Shown: positions 26,801 through 34,250, numbered from the stretch's first letter. The stretch is DNA of 42,969 nucleotides from Vicinamibacteraceae bacterium (GCA_023384595.1 JAHDVQ010000018.1:1-42969); one strand, 5' to 3'. Made by a program: numbers and translations. Notes: a model not told the origin generated them from the sequence alone.

Positions 26801-27159
26801 TCGAGCGCGGCCTGAATCAGCCGGCGCCATTCGGCGTGGGGGTTGCCGCCGAACGGCAGCACCGCGAGCGGGACCTCGGGGCCGGCCTGGTCCGCGGCTC
26901 TCGCCAGCAACCACCATGTGCCCCGCTCGTCGATGCGCTCGCGCTCGACGATGAATCCCAGGAGGCGGGCGAGCGGCACGGCGAGCAGCGTCGCGACCGT
27001 TCCGGCGCCCGAGGCTGGTCCGAGTTGCGCCGATGCCCGGCTGCAGAGCCGGCGCAGGCGGTCCACGGTGCGGTCGAGGCGTGCGGCATCCATCCGCCCG
27101 CGCATGACGCTCTCGAGACGGCGGGCGACGAAGTCCGACGACAGCAGCGGGGCGATCAT
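23821..27159 (-). CDS. Eco57I/type IIG-like N6-adenine DNA methyltransferase
   Basis: An 1112-residue DNA modification protein. SAM-binding motif I is LDPAMGSGAFLVG (around residue 430), followed by YGVDLNPRAVELARLSLWL. The catalytic motif IV is VLGNPPWDML (around 688), the NPPY/W class of N6-adenine methylases. The C-terminal region has the TaqI-like specificity appearance, ending in a SHVTTAIVEALPLPWV type segment. The N-terminal ~200 residues resemble the nuclease-like domain of type IIG enzymes (LATNGRTWLVTDAERAW), but I cannot find the D...ExK triad: the strand where ExK is expected reads VPLAVLPFGGNP. It overlaps the upstream helicase gene by four bases (ATGA). It probably belongs to a defence module. 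Confidence 0.85.
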   Translation of the reverse strand: MIAPLLSSDFVARRLESVMRGRMDAARLDRTVDRLRRLCSRASAQLGPASGAGTVATLLAVPLARLLGFIVERERIDERGTWWLLARAADQAGPEVPLAVLPFGGNPHAEWRRLIQAALDAGSRFALATNGRTWLVTDAERAWSRLAHVVDLGRVVSERSEGVSLVAVGWAGALLARPGRPCSIDRLVSESESHRATTHRALDDGVRVALVAFGRALARATAARPHEPPLAEQALTLVYRLLFLLYVEATGLAPLWHPIFRAHYSMQSAVERAAAAPPRGLWAMLKATSRLADRGCRAGTLRVTAYDSQLFSPASAPASERATLDDGEAAIAVRALATYRARGRPSVVRFDYADLGVEQLGAIYERVLEDWPLGSDRAADPPDKRHAAVSARKATSSFYTPAAITAFLVRRTLAPLMSGRTSDDILTLRVLDPAMGSGAFLVGACRYIAQAYEAALVHEGRVRPGDLTEADRGGFRRLVAQRCLYGVDLNPRAVELARLSLWLTTLAGTKPLTFLDHRLRCGNSLLGARLADLARAPSPGRLDARGAPTLPLDDLGVTLPGIVRVRHGLARQPELTPGDVAAKQRQLAALDGEGGLRAAWRAMADAWVSAWFWDDGSPPPRGASYRAYGDHWLGRASGLGPDTCEAIRRHTEACAAALRYFHWDLEFPEVYFDEDGAWRERAGFDAVLGNPPWDMLRADDGRTHGPASPALVVRYARESGRFPHCRQGHANQYQLFVDRVLDLVAPDGRLGLVVPWGLLADAGSGPLRHALFARHTVDGVVSFDNRHGLFPIHRGVRFAVFTAAKPRAHAMPADDAGARLVPARLGLTTTTPLDAVPDAGGDRTAWPLTLSLGWLRRVSGPDLSVPDVRDEVGARLLERLAVEHPRLGDSTGYGARFGRELNASDDRALFNGAARGWPVLDGKDVHPFRVERGAARRWIDAAALDRRPRLAERARRPRLAYRDVASPTNQLTLIAAVLPSSTLSTHTLFCLDPREDDEPAWVLCALLNSLLANYLVRRRVSSHVTTAIVEALPLPWVVPGSAVAKTLASLARRLSGASRHGGASLFESRPYIALQREVLRLARLTPEETACVLSDFPLLPATALEAIRNSPD

Positions 27160-29402
27160 CGTGGTGCGTATGGCACGCGGACAACGAGCCGCGTGTCGCT
27201 GTCGACGAGGAGGGCCTGGACGTGCGCGTCCGGGGTCACCGCCCCGGACGGTGGCGCGTCCTCGAATCCGAACAGCGAGGGCTGCCTCGCACCGGCCCGC
27301 GCACGCTTCCGCAGACTCGCCGCCAGTGCCGCCCGGCGCGGCGGCTCAGGGCCGGGCATCGCCGTCCATCGCGGACGAGGCACCGGCTGGTCAACCGGCT
27401 CGCACGAGAGCGTCCGCGCGACGAGGTAGCCGTCGGTGCGGCGTACGGTGGTCTGCACGACCGCGACGTCTCGCCCCCCAGGCGCGCGGCGACGGCCCGC
27501 GAAGTGGGGGATGGCCGCCGCGTCCACGCCGCCTCCGCGGCCCTCGCGCTGCCACTGGCGCCTGGCGCGCCGCTGCTGTTCGAGATCGGCAGCGGCCAGT
27601 GCGGCCGCGCGCTCGAGCGCTGGAGAAGGTCTCAGCTGCTCGCCCTGCGCGGTAACCGGACCGTCTGCTCGACCGGGATCCATCGCCGAGTCCGCCGCCT
27701 CCGCGCGCTCGAGGAGGCGTCCGTATTGCGCCCGGTCGACGCGCTCGCGGTAGACCATCGTCATCACGTGGACGGTGCGCGTCTGGCCGAAGCGATCGAC
27801 GCGCCCGGCGCGTTGCTCGACCCGGCGCGGCGACCACGGGACGTCCAGATGCACGACGAGCCTGGCGCGCTCGTGGAGGTTCAGGCCCTCGGCGCCGATG
27901 TCGGTGGTGAGCAGGACCCGCGCGCTCCCGTCGAGGAAGGCGCGCAGCGCCGAGGCACGGTCGGCCGGCGCCATCGCGCCGCTCATCGCAACCAGCGGGA
28001 CGCGCCCCGCGAGCCCCAGCCAGCACGCGCTCAGCGTGTCGCGATACTCGGTGAAGACCACGGCGGCGTCGGGAGCGGCGCGCCGGAGCAGGTCGGCGAG
28101 CCTCGCGATCTTGCGGTCGTCGCGCGCGGCAGTGACACCGGCCAGGCGCAGGCGCGAGAGCCAGGCTCGCTCCCGCGGCCACGGGGTGGGCGAGGTCGTG
28201 CCGACGATCTCGTCGCGCTCCTCCTCGTCGGCGCAGGACGCGGACTCGTCGAACAGCGCGAGCTGCGTGACGACGGGCGCCGCACGGTGCCGAGCCTCCA
28301 GCAGCTCGAGGCGGCGCGAAACGGTCCGCACGAACGCGGCCGCCGACGAGCGTGCCCGCCTGCGGAGGATGCCGGCCAGCAGCTCGACGGCCCCGCCTGC
28401 CGTCGCGGGCAGTACCACGCTCAGGTACTGCTCGAGCACCGCGAAGAGATGCGCGGTCGCGGCCGAGGGCCCCAGCATCAGCGTGTGCGTGCGGCGTCCA
28501 CGCGCCAGGCGAAGCTGCTCCCGCGTGCGGTGAAAGCACATGATCGGGTCGTGCGCGGCAAGCCGTCCCGTGGCGAGCAGGCGCGCGGCCGTGTCGTCGC
28601 GGCCATCGTGCGGCGTTGCCGTGAGCAGCAGCAGCCACTCGGCCGCGCGGCCCAGCGCGTCGGCCGCCGATCGCCGGAAGGTGGGCCGCGTGGCGTGATG
28701 GGCCTCGTCGATGACGACCACGTCCCACGCGACGCCGGTTGCGCCGTGGAGCACGTGAGGCTGCTTGATGAAGTCGAACGACGCGATGCGGCAGCCCTCG
28801 AGGGTCCACGGGCTGGTGCCGTGCGGCAGCGCGGCCGCCTGGCGGGCGAGCCAGCCGGCGTCGCAGACCTCCGCGTCGACGGCGAGCTTTCCCCGCAGCT
28901 CGCCGATCCACTGCGCGACCAGCATCGAGGGGCAGACGACGAGGGCGCGCAGCCGTCCACGGCGCAGCCACGCTTCACGAACGGCGAGCCCCGCCTCGAT
29001 GGTCTTGCCGAGGCCGACCGCATCGGCGACCAGCACCCGTGACACCTCGCCGCCCAGCAACGCGACGAGTGGAGCCAGCTGGTAGTCGACGATGTCGATG
29101 TCGAGGTGGACGGGCGCCAGCGGACGGCACGGCGCGCAGGCCTCCGTTCGCAGGGCCAGCCACGTCCTCCTGGCGTGACGGCGCGACGCCCGCCTGACTC
29201 GTGCCGGAGCAGGCGTGATGTCTTCGACGGCAGCCACGAGCGTGCACGCGGCCGCGCGCCCGGCAGGCGGGGCGAGGTCGACGAGCGCGTCGGCATCGCC
29301 GTCTCCGACAGGCCTGAGGCGCTCGACGATCCAGGCCTCGTCCCTGACGAGCACCCGGGCTCCTGGCACGAGCCCGTGCGGCGGGGATGGCGACAGTGGC
29401 AT
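27156..29402 (-). CDS. SNF2/DEAH-type superfamily 2 helicase, partner of the methyltransferase
   Basis: A 748-residue SF2 ATPase. Motif I is VADAVGLGKTIEAGL (Lys133), motif II VVVIDEAHH (~229-236), motif III LLLLTATPHDGR. In the C-terminal RecA lobe are VVFTEYRDTL, TTDIGAEGLNLH (motif V) and QRAGRVDRFGQTRTV (motif VI). These match SNF2/RapA-like helicases paired with DNA methylases in restriction-type and DISARM-like loci. ATG 29402 is chosen because GGAG lies seven bases upstream and the protein then starts just before the family's N-terminal domain; an open frame continues upstream to 29501. No DrmA, DrmB or DrmC homologue, and no nuclease gene, is adjacent. Confidence 0.82.
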   Translation of the reverse strand: MPLSPSPPHGLVPGARVLVRDEAWIVERLRPVGDGDADALVDLAPPAGRAAACTLVAAVEDITPAPARVRRASRRHARRTWLALRTEACAPCRPLAPVHLDIDIVDYQLAPLVALLGGEVSRVLVADAVGLGKTIEAGLAVREAWLRRGRLRALVVCPSMLVAQWIGELRGKLAVDAEVCDAGWLARQAAALPHGTSPWTLEGCRIASFDFIKQPHVLHGATGVAWDVVVIDEAHHATRPTFRRSAADALGRAAEWLLLLTATPHDGRDDTAARLLATGRLAAHDPIMCFHRTREQLRLARGRRTHTLMLGPSAATAHLFAVLEQYLSVVLPATAGGAVELLAGILRRRARSSAAAFVRTVSRRLELLEARHRAAPVVTQLALFDESASCADEEERDEIVGTTSPTPWPRERAWLSRLRLAGVTAARDDRKIARLADLLRRAAPDAAVVFTEYRDTLSACWLGLAGRVPLVAMSGAMAPADRASALRAFLDGSARVLLTTDIGAEGLNLHERARLVVHLDVPWSPRRVEQRAGRVDRFGQTRTVHVMTMVYRERVDRAQYGRLLERAEAADSAMDPGRADGPVTAQGEQLRPSPALERAAALAAADLEQQRRARRQWQREGRGGGVDAAAIPHFAGRRRAPGGRDVAVVQTTVRRTDGYLVARTLSCEPVDQPVPRPRWTAMPGPEPPRRAALAASLRKRARAGARQPSLFGFEDAPPSGAVTPDAHVQALLVDSDTRLVVRVPYAPR

Positions 29403-29444
29403 CGTGCACTCCGTGGCAGCCAGTGCCATACGGCGAGCGATGCG

Positions 29445-29463
29445 GTACGCAGTGGCTGCGTAC
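29445..29463. repeat. Inverted repeat upstream of the helicase-methylase operon
   Basis: GTACGCAG and CTGCGTAC form perfect 8-base arms around TGG, 43 bases upstream of the helicase start. It could be an operator or an RNA hairpin in the leader. The 7-base core GTACGCA/TGCGTAC recurs in the longer repeat at 34175-34202. The rest of the 29403-29587 gap shows no gene I can support. Confidence 0.6.
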
Positions 29464-29587
29464 GGCAGGGCCTGGCGGTGTCGATCGCGATGCTGTGGCA
29501 AGGCCCGTACCGTGCGCGTCGTCTGGTGGCAGGCAGGTATGCGGGCGCCGGAGGAGCGCTGTGGCCAGCGCAGCGGTGAGCGCGACC

Positions 29588-29875
29588 TCAGCGCAGCGTG
29601 ACGAGGGTCGCGCCGAGGTGCGACGCGGGATCGTCGCGAAACGCCGCCACCAGCGGATGCGCGCGCAGCATCCGCTGCACGAGGGCGCGCTGGGTGCCCG
29701 TGCCCCGGCCGTGCACCAGCCTGACCTCGGTCAGTCCCCGGGCGTGCGCCGCCTCGAGGTAGTCGCTGGCTGCGGCGACCACGTCCCGTGCCCGGAACGC
29801 GTGCAGGTCGAGCTCGGGCTCGATGGGGATGACGACCGCATCGTCGTCGCCGGGCGGGACCGGCTCGTCGGGCAT
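29588..29875 (-). CDS. Stand-alone Smr (small MutS-related) domain protein
   Basis: A 95-residue protein that is essentially one Smr domain: LDLHAFRARDVVAAASDYLEAA at the start, then VRLVHGRGTGTQRALVQRML, where the HGxGT loop is the family's conserved putative active-site segment. Smr domains bind or nick nucleic acids, and free-standing versions in other bacteria have been linked to branched DNA or RNA cleavage. The N-terminal acidic stretch (PDEPVPPGDDDAVV) is likely disordered. It lies four bases after the queF stop and is presumably cotranscribed with it. Confidence 0.85.
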   Translation of the reverse strand: MPDEPVPPGDDDAVVIPIEPELDLHAFRARDVVAAASDYLEAAHARGLTEVRLVHGRGTGTQRALVQRMLRAHPLVAAFRDDPASHLGATLVTLR

Positions 29876-29879
29876 GTGT

Positions 29880-30257
29880 TCAGCGCGGCTCGGAAGGGTG
29901 CCGCTGGTAGCCCGGCTTGACGTGCTCGGCCACGACCGTCGTCGAGAGGCCGCCGCGCGCCGTGAAGGCGCCGGTCACGCGCATCCAGCGCGGCGCGCAC
30001 GCGGCGACGAGGTCGTCGAGGATCTGGTTGGTGACCGCCTCGTAGAACATGCCCTTGTTCCGGAACTCGAGGAAGTAGAACTTCAGCGACTTCAGCTCGA
30101 TGCACCGTTGGTCGGCGACGTAGGTCACCGTGATCTCGCCGAAGTCGGGGAGTCCCGTGATCGGGCACACCGAGGTGAACTCGGGGAAGCGGGTCACGAT
30201 CTCGTAATCGCGCTCGGGCCGGGGGTTGGGGAACGTCTCGAGCGTGGCAGGAGGCAT
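29880..30257 (-). CDS. queF: NADPH-dependent 7-cyano-7-deazaguanine (preQ0) reductase
   Basis: Reduces the nitrile of preQ0 to the amine preQ1 in queuosine tRNA-modification synthesis. The 125-residue length is that of the short, homomeric YkvM-type QueF. Cys31 ([10 protein letters not shown]) is the nucleophile that forms the thioimide and Asp38 the general acid. [16 protein letters not shown] is the QueF signature, with Glu53 expected to hold the substrate base. The other preQ0 genes (queC, queD, queE) are absent from this window. I looked for a preQ1 riboswitch in the upstream bases and did not find the conserved pattern. Confidence 0.95.
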   Translation of the reverse strand: MPPATLETFPNPRPERDYEIVTRFPEFTSVCPITGLPDFGEITVTYVADQRCIELKSLKFYFLEFRNKGMFYEAVTNQILDDLVAACAPRWMRVTGAFTARGGLSTTVVAEHVKPGYQRHPSEPR

Positions 30258-30280
30258 TGCGTCGAAGATCTTAACATTGG

Positions 30281-30296
30281 GGCCGAAAAACCGGCC
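30281..30296. repeat. Small hairpin between divergent queF and HU genes
   Basis: GGCCG (30281-30285) and CGGCC (30292-30296) can pair around an A-rich loop. It lies 24 bases before the queF ATG and 20 bases before the HU -35 box. It has no adjacent T-run, so a terminator role is doubtful. Confidence 0.4.
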
Positions 30297-30315
30297 TCTG
30301 CGAGCGTTTCAGCGA

Positions 30316-30344
30316 TTGACACGTCCTACGGTAGGCGCTAACCT
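30316..30344 (+). promoter_or_regulatory. Sigma70-type promoter of the HU-like gene
   Basis: A perfect TTGACA at 30316-30321 is followed by a 17-base spacer and TAACCT at 30339-30344. It is the only place in the window where a consensus -35 is combined with optimal spacing. Transcription should begin near 30351, giving a leader of about 85 bases before the HU ATG. Confidence 0.75.
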
Positions 30345-30380
30345 TAGCCGATTTTTCTCGCGTCTGCGGCTGCCTTTGGC

Positions 30381-30417
30381 GCGCGTGGCAGCACGCGGGG
30401 GAACCGATTTCACGCGC
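30381..30417 (+). other. HU leader with two mutually exclusive hairpins
   Basis: GCGCGTG at 30381-30387 can pair with CACGCG at 30392-30397 (four-base loop) or with CACGCGC at 30411-30417. The Shine-Dalgarno GAGGGGG follows at 30424-30430. The alternative pairings are visible in the sequence; any regulatory use is conjecture, and GC-rich DNA makes chance pairings common. Confidence 0.35.
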
Positions 30418-30436
30418 GCACACGAGGGGGACGCCG

Positions 30437-30736
30437 ATGGCCGAAGCCAGGAAGATGGGGAAGACGCAGCTCTTCGCCCACTTCGCCGACAAGTTCGAGA
30501 TGAAGCGTACCCAGGTACGCGAGGTGTTCGACGAGCTGGCCGCGCTTGCCGAGAAGGAGCTCAAGAAGACGGGCGAGTTCACCCTTCCCGGCATGGTCAA
30601 GCTGAGTGTCCAGAAGCGGAAGGCGCGGATGGGCCGCAACCCCGCCACCGGCGACGCCATCAAGATTCCCGCCAAGACCGTCGTCAAGGCGCGCATCCTC
30701 AAGCAGATGAAGGATGCCGTGCTGCCGCGCCGGTAA
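30437..30736 (+). CDS. HU/IHF-family DNA-binding protein
   Basis: A 99-residue histone-like protein that bends and compacts DNA. The two N-terminal helices (KTQLFAHFADKFEMKRTQVREVFDELAALAEKEL, quoted in part for identity as KTQLFAHF and VREVFDEL) dimerise. The beta arm is FTLPGMVKLSVQKRKARMGR, followed by the tip GRNPATGDAIKIPAK, including the conserved NPxTG with its intercalating proline, and by VVKARILKQMKDAVLP. GAGGGGG lies six bases before the ATG. The strong upstream promoter fits an abundant nucleoid protein. HU alpha/beta versus IHF cannot be decided from one copy. Confidence 0.93.
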   Translation: MAEARKMGKTQLFAHFADKFEMKRTQVREVFDELAALAEKELKKTGEFTLPGMVKLSVQKRKARMGRNPATGDAIKIPAKTVVKARILKQMKDAVLPRR

Positions 30737-30753
30737 CACACCCCGGATCGAAT

Positions 30754-30783
30754 CCCGCCGGTCGGATCGCATCGGCCGGCGGG
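30754..30783. terminator. Probable hairpin terminator between convergent genes
   Basis: CCCGCCGG (30754-30761) and CCGGCGGG (30776-30783) form a perfect 8-base stem with a 14-base loop in the 69-base gap between the HU and kinase stop codons. No T-run follows on either strand, so this is a terminator by position and stem strength only. Confidence 0.45.
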
Positions 30784-30805
30784 AGGATCCAGCCCGGCCC
30801 GAACC

Positions 30806-32584
30806 CTACTCCGTCACCTTTACCGTCGCCGTCGCCGGTTCCTCCACGGGCCTCAGCGGACGCTTCTCCGTGGTCGGGAACTCGATGATGAACGTCGTGC
30901 CGTCGTTCACGCGGCTCTCGGCGGCGATGGTCCCGTCCAACTGCTCCACGATCTTCTTGGAAATCGGCAGGCCCAGGCCGAGCCCCCGCCGCTTGGTGGT
31001 CACGAAGTCCTCGAAGATGGCCGACAGCCGCTCGGGCGGGATCCCGCAGCCCGTGTCGGAAATCCTGATGCGTGCGCGCGCCCCCATCTCCGCGGCCTCG
31101 ACACGGATGGTCCCGCCGGGGGCGGTCGCCTGGATGCCGTTCAGGATGAGATTACGGTAGACGCGGCCGAGCGCGAAGACGTCGCCCTCGATGAAGACCG
31201 GCTGCTCGGGCCCGCGGTACTCGAGCGCGACGCCGGCGGCCTCGGCGAATCCGCGCATGCTCTCGACAATGTCCGCCACCGAGCGGCCGACCTCGATCGG
31301 AAACCGCTCGAGCGGGATCGGGCGCGCGAGGTTGCGCAGGTCCTCGAGGACCCGCCGCACGGAGGACAACTCGCGCTCCACCGTCCGCCGGAATGTCTCC
31401 CGGTACTCCTTGTCGTCGTACATCTTCAGCATCAGGCGGCAGTTGTTCCCCACGTTCTGGATGGGGTGCGCGAGATCGTGGACGAGACCCGCCGCGATGC
31501 GCCCGAACATCGCCTGCCGCTCCTGACGCCTGGCCTCGGCCTGCAGCGCGACGAGGCGGTCGGCCATGCTGTTGAAGGCATCGCCCAGTCGGCCCAGCTC
31601 GTCGGTGCGCGCGATGGCGACACGCGTGTCCATCTGGCCCTGCGCCAGCGCCTCGGTGCCGCGCATCAGCGCGCGAACCGGCGTGATGATCGACCGGCCC
31701 CACCAGTAGCCGGCGCCAATGGTCAGCAGCAGCGCGAGCGCGATGGCGACCAGCAACTGCCGCTCGAGGCGCGTCGCCAGCGCGTAGGCCTCGTCGGTGG
31801 GCTGCTCCAGGATGAGCGCCCATGCCAGCGAGGGCAGCGGCACGCCCACCGCCAGCAGCCGCTCGCCCTCGGGGCTGTCGTATTCGGTGGCGCGCGGCGC
31901 GCGCGCCGTCGCCGAGAGCGTGTCCTTCGTGAGCGGGTGCCAGAGCGCATCCTCGCCGCGGGCGATGCGCGACTTCTGGTCGGGATCGCCGTGGGCGATG
32001 AGGCGCCCCGACGGATCGACGAGCAGCGCGTAGCCGCGCGTCCCGACCCGGATGCTGTCGACGAGGCGCCAGATCTCCTCGAGGCGCAGCTCGCCGACGA
32101 GCACGGTCGGGCCGTCGGCGCCCTGGATCCTGACCGCGACGCTCGTGCGCGGCAGCAGGTCGTCGTCGATCTGGATCGGCGCCAGCGCGACGCCCAGGGC
32201 ATCGAACTCACCCAGCGGCGGGGGCGCCGGCACGTCGTCGTTCAGCCGGCTGGTGGCGATGACCTCGCCGGTGAGGGTGTACGCGGTGATCGTCCTGAAT
32301 TCGGGAAACGCCAGCACGTAGCTCCGCAGCACGCGCTCACGCTGCCAGGGCAGGAGCGAGAGGGCTTGCAGCTCGGCGGCCGCCTGCCTCAGTGCGCGGA
32401 CGTGGTGGGCGATCGACTGCTCGATCTGCGAGGCCGCGCGCACCGCGAGCTGTTCGGTTCCGGCAGCGACGGAGGTGCGCGTCGCGCGGCCGAGCGTGCT
32501 CACCGACACCAGTCCGTATGCAACGAGCGGCAGCACCGCCGCCGTGGCCACGAGCATCGCGAGTCGGGCCCTGATGCCGCTCAT
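30806..32584 (-). CDS. Membrane sensor histidine kinase with large extracytoplasmic Cache-like domain
   Basis: A 592-residue kinase. TM1 is at 8-28 and TM2 at 278-297; between them lies a ~240-residue periplasmic domain with double-Cache features (FRTITAYTLTGEVIATS, GYALLVDPSGRLIAHGD). A HAMP domain follows (~298-350), then the phospho-acceptor region GLVHDLAHPIQN (His369) and an HATPase with SDTGCGIP and GLGLGLPISKKIVEQ. The HATPase and the H-box region resemble NtrB/DctB-like kinases, which pair with sigma54 activators. ATG 32584 is used because it forms an ATGA overlap with the stop of the substrate-binding protein gene; an open frame further upstream is a shadow. The nearest candidate partner regulator is at 36149-37549. 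Confidence 0.93.
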   Translation of the reverse strand: MSGIRARLAMLVATAAVLPLVAYGLVSVSTLGRATRTSVAAGTEQLAVRAASQIEQSIAHHVRALRQAAAELQALSLLPWQRERVLRSYVLAFPEFRTITAYTLTGEVIATSRLNDDVPAPPPLGEFDALGVALAPIQIDDDLLPRTSVAVRIQGADGPTVLVGELRLEEIWRLVDSIRVGTRGYALLVDPSGRLIAHGDPDQKSRIARGEDALWHPLTKDTLSATARAPRATEYDSPEGERLLAVGVPLPSLAWALILEQPTDEAYALATRLERQLLVAIALALLLTIGAGYWWGRSIITPVRALMRGTEALAQGQMDTRVAIARTDELGRLGDAFNSMADRLVALQAEARRQERQAMFGRIAAGLVHDLAHPIQNVGNNCRLMLKMYDDKEYRETFRRTVERELSSVRRVLEDLRNLARPIPLERFPIEVGRSVADIVESMRGFAEAAGVALEYRGPEQPVFIEGDVFALGRVYRNLILNGIQATAPGGTIRVEAAEMGARARIRISDTGCGIPPERLSAIFEDFVTTKRRGLGLGLPISKKIVEQLDGTIAAESRVNDGTTFIIEFPTTEKRPLRPVEEPATATVKVTE

Positions 32585-34182
32585 CGCGCCGCGGTCTCCT
32601 GCGGCGCGACACGCCAGAGCGCCACGTTGCTCACGATGTCGCGATCGCCGTCGCCCGCCACCACGAAACGGCGGTCGACGGCGCGGGTGATCCGGCTCCA
32701 GCAAAGGAAGATGCCGGGCGGATCGTCGCCGAGCGCGCGGTCGACCTCGACGAGCGCCCGCTGGACCTCCTCGTCACCTCGCGCGCGCCGCAGCCGATCG
32801 AGCGAGGCGTCGGCGCCGCGATAGCTCGAACGGATCGGCACCGCGCCGTCGGCTTCCGGCGAGTGCCAGAACCAGTACGGCCACGTGAAGCCGTGTCCCG
32901 ACGCGATATCCAGCAGGTAGGCCTCGAACTGACCCGTCGCCAGGCGGCGCGCGAGCGCGGCGCGCGCGACCGGCTCGACGATCATGTCCACCCCGATGTC
33001 GGCGAGCTGCTTCTGGACCACGAGCGCGAGACGCTCGTAGAGGGGGTAGTCGGCGGGGATGAGGCAGGTGAAGCGCAGCCGGCCCGGCGGGCGCATGTCG
33101 GTACCGGTCAGGCGCGTCGGCGGATAGCCGGCGCGGTCGAGCAGCGCGACGGCCAGTGCCGGCTCGTGCACCGGCGGGCGTCGTGCCCGGCCGGCCATGG
33201 CCCAGTGCCGGGGCCAGATGTGCGACGAGGCGGCCTCCCCGCGGCCGCCCAGCGCGCGGTCGATGACGAGCGCGCGATCGATGGCGACGTTGAGCGCCTG
33301 CCTGACGCGCCGGTCGGCAAACGGCGGGTGCGCCAGGTTGAAGCCCACCAGATACGCGTACGGTCTGAGGAACGAGAACTCGCGCGCGTTGGTGCCGGCC
33401 GCGAGGAATGCGGCCGCGTCGGGCGTCGCCTCGTAGAGGAAGTCGATCTCGCTCCGGAGCATCGCGCTCCAGGCGGCGCGAGGCGTGGGGAACGACAGCA
33501 GCACCACACGGTCGATCGACGGATGCCCGCGATGGTAGCCCGCGAAGGCGCGTAGCTCGAGCCGCCCCTCGTCGCGCGTGTCGACCATGAAGGGGCCGGC
33601 CTCCTGGTCGAAGTTGGGCCCGCCCGAGACCCGCACCAGCGCCAGGCCCTCGAGGAGCATCGATGAAGGAGCGGCCAGCGTCAGCGCGAACGTCCTGGGA
33701 CCCGTCGTCTCGACCTTCACGATGTCGCGCAGTCCAGGCGACACCCCCATCGGTCCAGGCGCGCGCGAGGCGTCGACAATCGACGCCACTTCGGTGGCCG
33801 TGACCGCCGAACCATCGTGGAAGGTCAGATTGGGCCTGAGGTGGAATCGCCAGCGGAGACCGTCGCTCGTGACGTCCCACGCCTCGACCAGTCCGGGACC
33901 GACTCGCCCGTCGCGCCCGATCGCGACGAGCGACGCGTGGCCGAGGAGCGCCGCCACGCTGGCGAGCGAGGTATCGCTGCCCCCGTCGGGTGGTTGCGCC
34001 ACGCCGACGCGAAGGGTCACGGGAGATGGCGGCGCCCCGGCGTCACGCTGCGCCTGGCAGGCTCCGGCGAGCGCTCCGGCCAGCATCAGCCCGGCGCACG
34101 CGAGCCTGGCCGCCACAGCCGAGGGTCCGGCGGACGATGCGGCGACCGCCGCGCGACGGAAAAACCAGCGGGGGGTACGCAC
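32581..34182 (-). CDS. Family-5 (oligopeptide/nickel-type) extracellular solute-binding protein, orphan
   Basis: A 533-residue SBP_bac_5 protein that captures oligopeptides or similar ligands outside the cytoplasm. Signatures include LVEAWDVTSDGLRWRFHLRP (in parts), NLTFHDGSAVTATEV and the later FADRRVRQALNVAIDR. The N-terminus ends in LAGALAGAC, an imperfect lipobox, so it is probably a lipoprotein. The first GTG, 34182, lies in the 3' arm of a perfect 10-base inverted repeat; an in-frame GTG at 34116 gives a cleaner lipoprotein signal (20 residues to the Cys) and is a serious alternative. No permease or ABC ATPase is nearby. Instead the stop overlaps the ATG of a sensor kinase, which suggests a sensory rather than transport role. 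Confidence 0.88.
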   Translation of the reverse strand: MRTPRWFFRRAAVAASSAGPSAVAARLACAGLMLAGALAGACQAQRDAGAPPSPVTLRVGVAQPPDGGSDTSLASVAALLGHASLVAIGRDGRVGPGLVEAWDVTSDGLRWRFHLRPNLTFHDGSAVTATEVASIVDASRAPGPMGVSPGLRDIVKVETTGPRTFALTLAAPSSMLLEGLALVRVSGGPNFDQEAGPFMVDTRDEGRLELRAFAGYHRGHPSIDRVVLLSFPTPRAAWSAMLRSEIDFLYEATPDAAAFLAAGTNAREFSFLRPYAYLVGFNLAHPPFADRRVRQALNVAIDRALVIDRALGGRGEAASSHIWPRHWAMAGRARRPPVHEPALAVALLDRAGYPPTRLTGTDMRPPGRLRFTCLIPADYPLYERLALVVQKQLADIGVDMIVEPVARAALARRLATGQFEAYLLDIASGHGFTWPYWFWHSPEADGAVPIRSSYRGADASLDRLRRARGDEEVQRALVEVDRALGDDPPGIFLCWSRITRAVDRRFVVAGDGDRDIVSNVALWRVAPQETAAR

Positions 34183-34202
34183 GGCTCGAAATCCGTGCGT
34201 AC
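34175..34202 (-). promoter_or_regulatory. Perfect 10-base-arm hairpin covering the binding-protein start
   Basis: GTACGCACGG and CCGTGCGTAC are separated by eight bases. On the transcript the stem comes 48 bases after the small-peptide stop and contains the GTG at 34182 in its 3' arm. A run of C, then GGUUUUU, follows about 10 bases later, so it could be a leaky terminator, a processing/stability element for the upstream message, or a block to ribosome loading. The 68-base gap holds nothing else. Confidence 0.75.
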
Positions 34203-34250
34203 TCTACCCGGAACACGCCGGCGGCGCGAGGGCGGCCGGCGCGTCATCCA

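Noticed and set aside
23821-29402. Calling the helicase-methylase pair a complete DISARM or BREX system.
   Set aside because: The characteristic partners (DrmA/DrmB/DrmC, or BrxC, PglZ and others) are missing; flanking genes are smr/queF and DUF1634.
29880-30320. A preQ1 riboswitch upstream of queF.
   Set aside because: The conserved loop and A-rich 3' tail of preQ1-I are absent. Only a small GGCCG/CGGCC hairpin is present.
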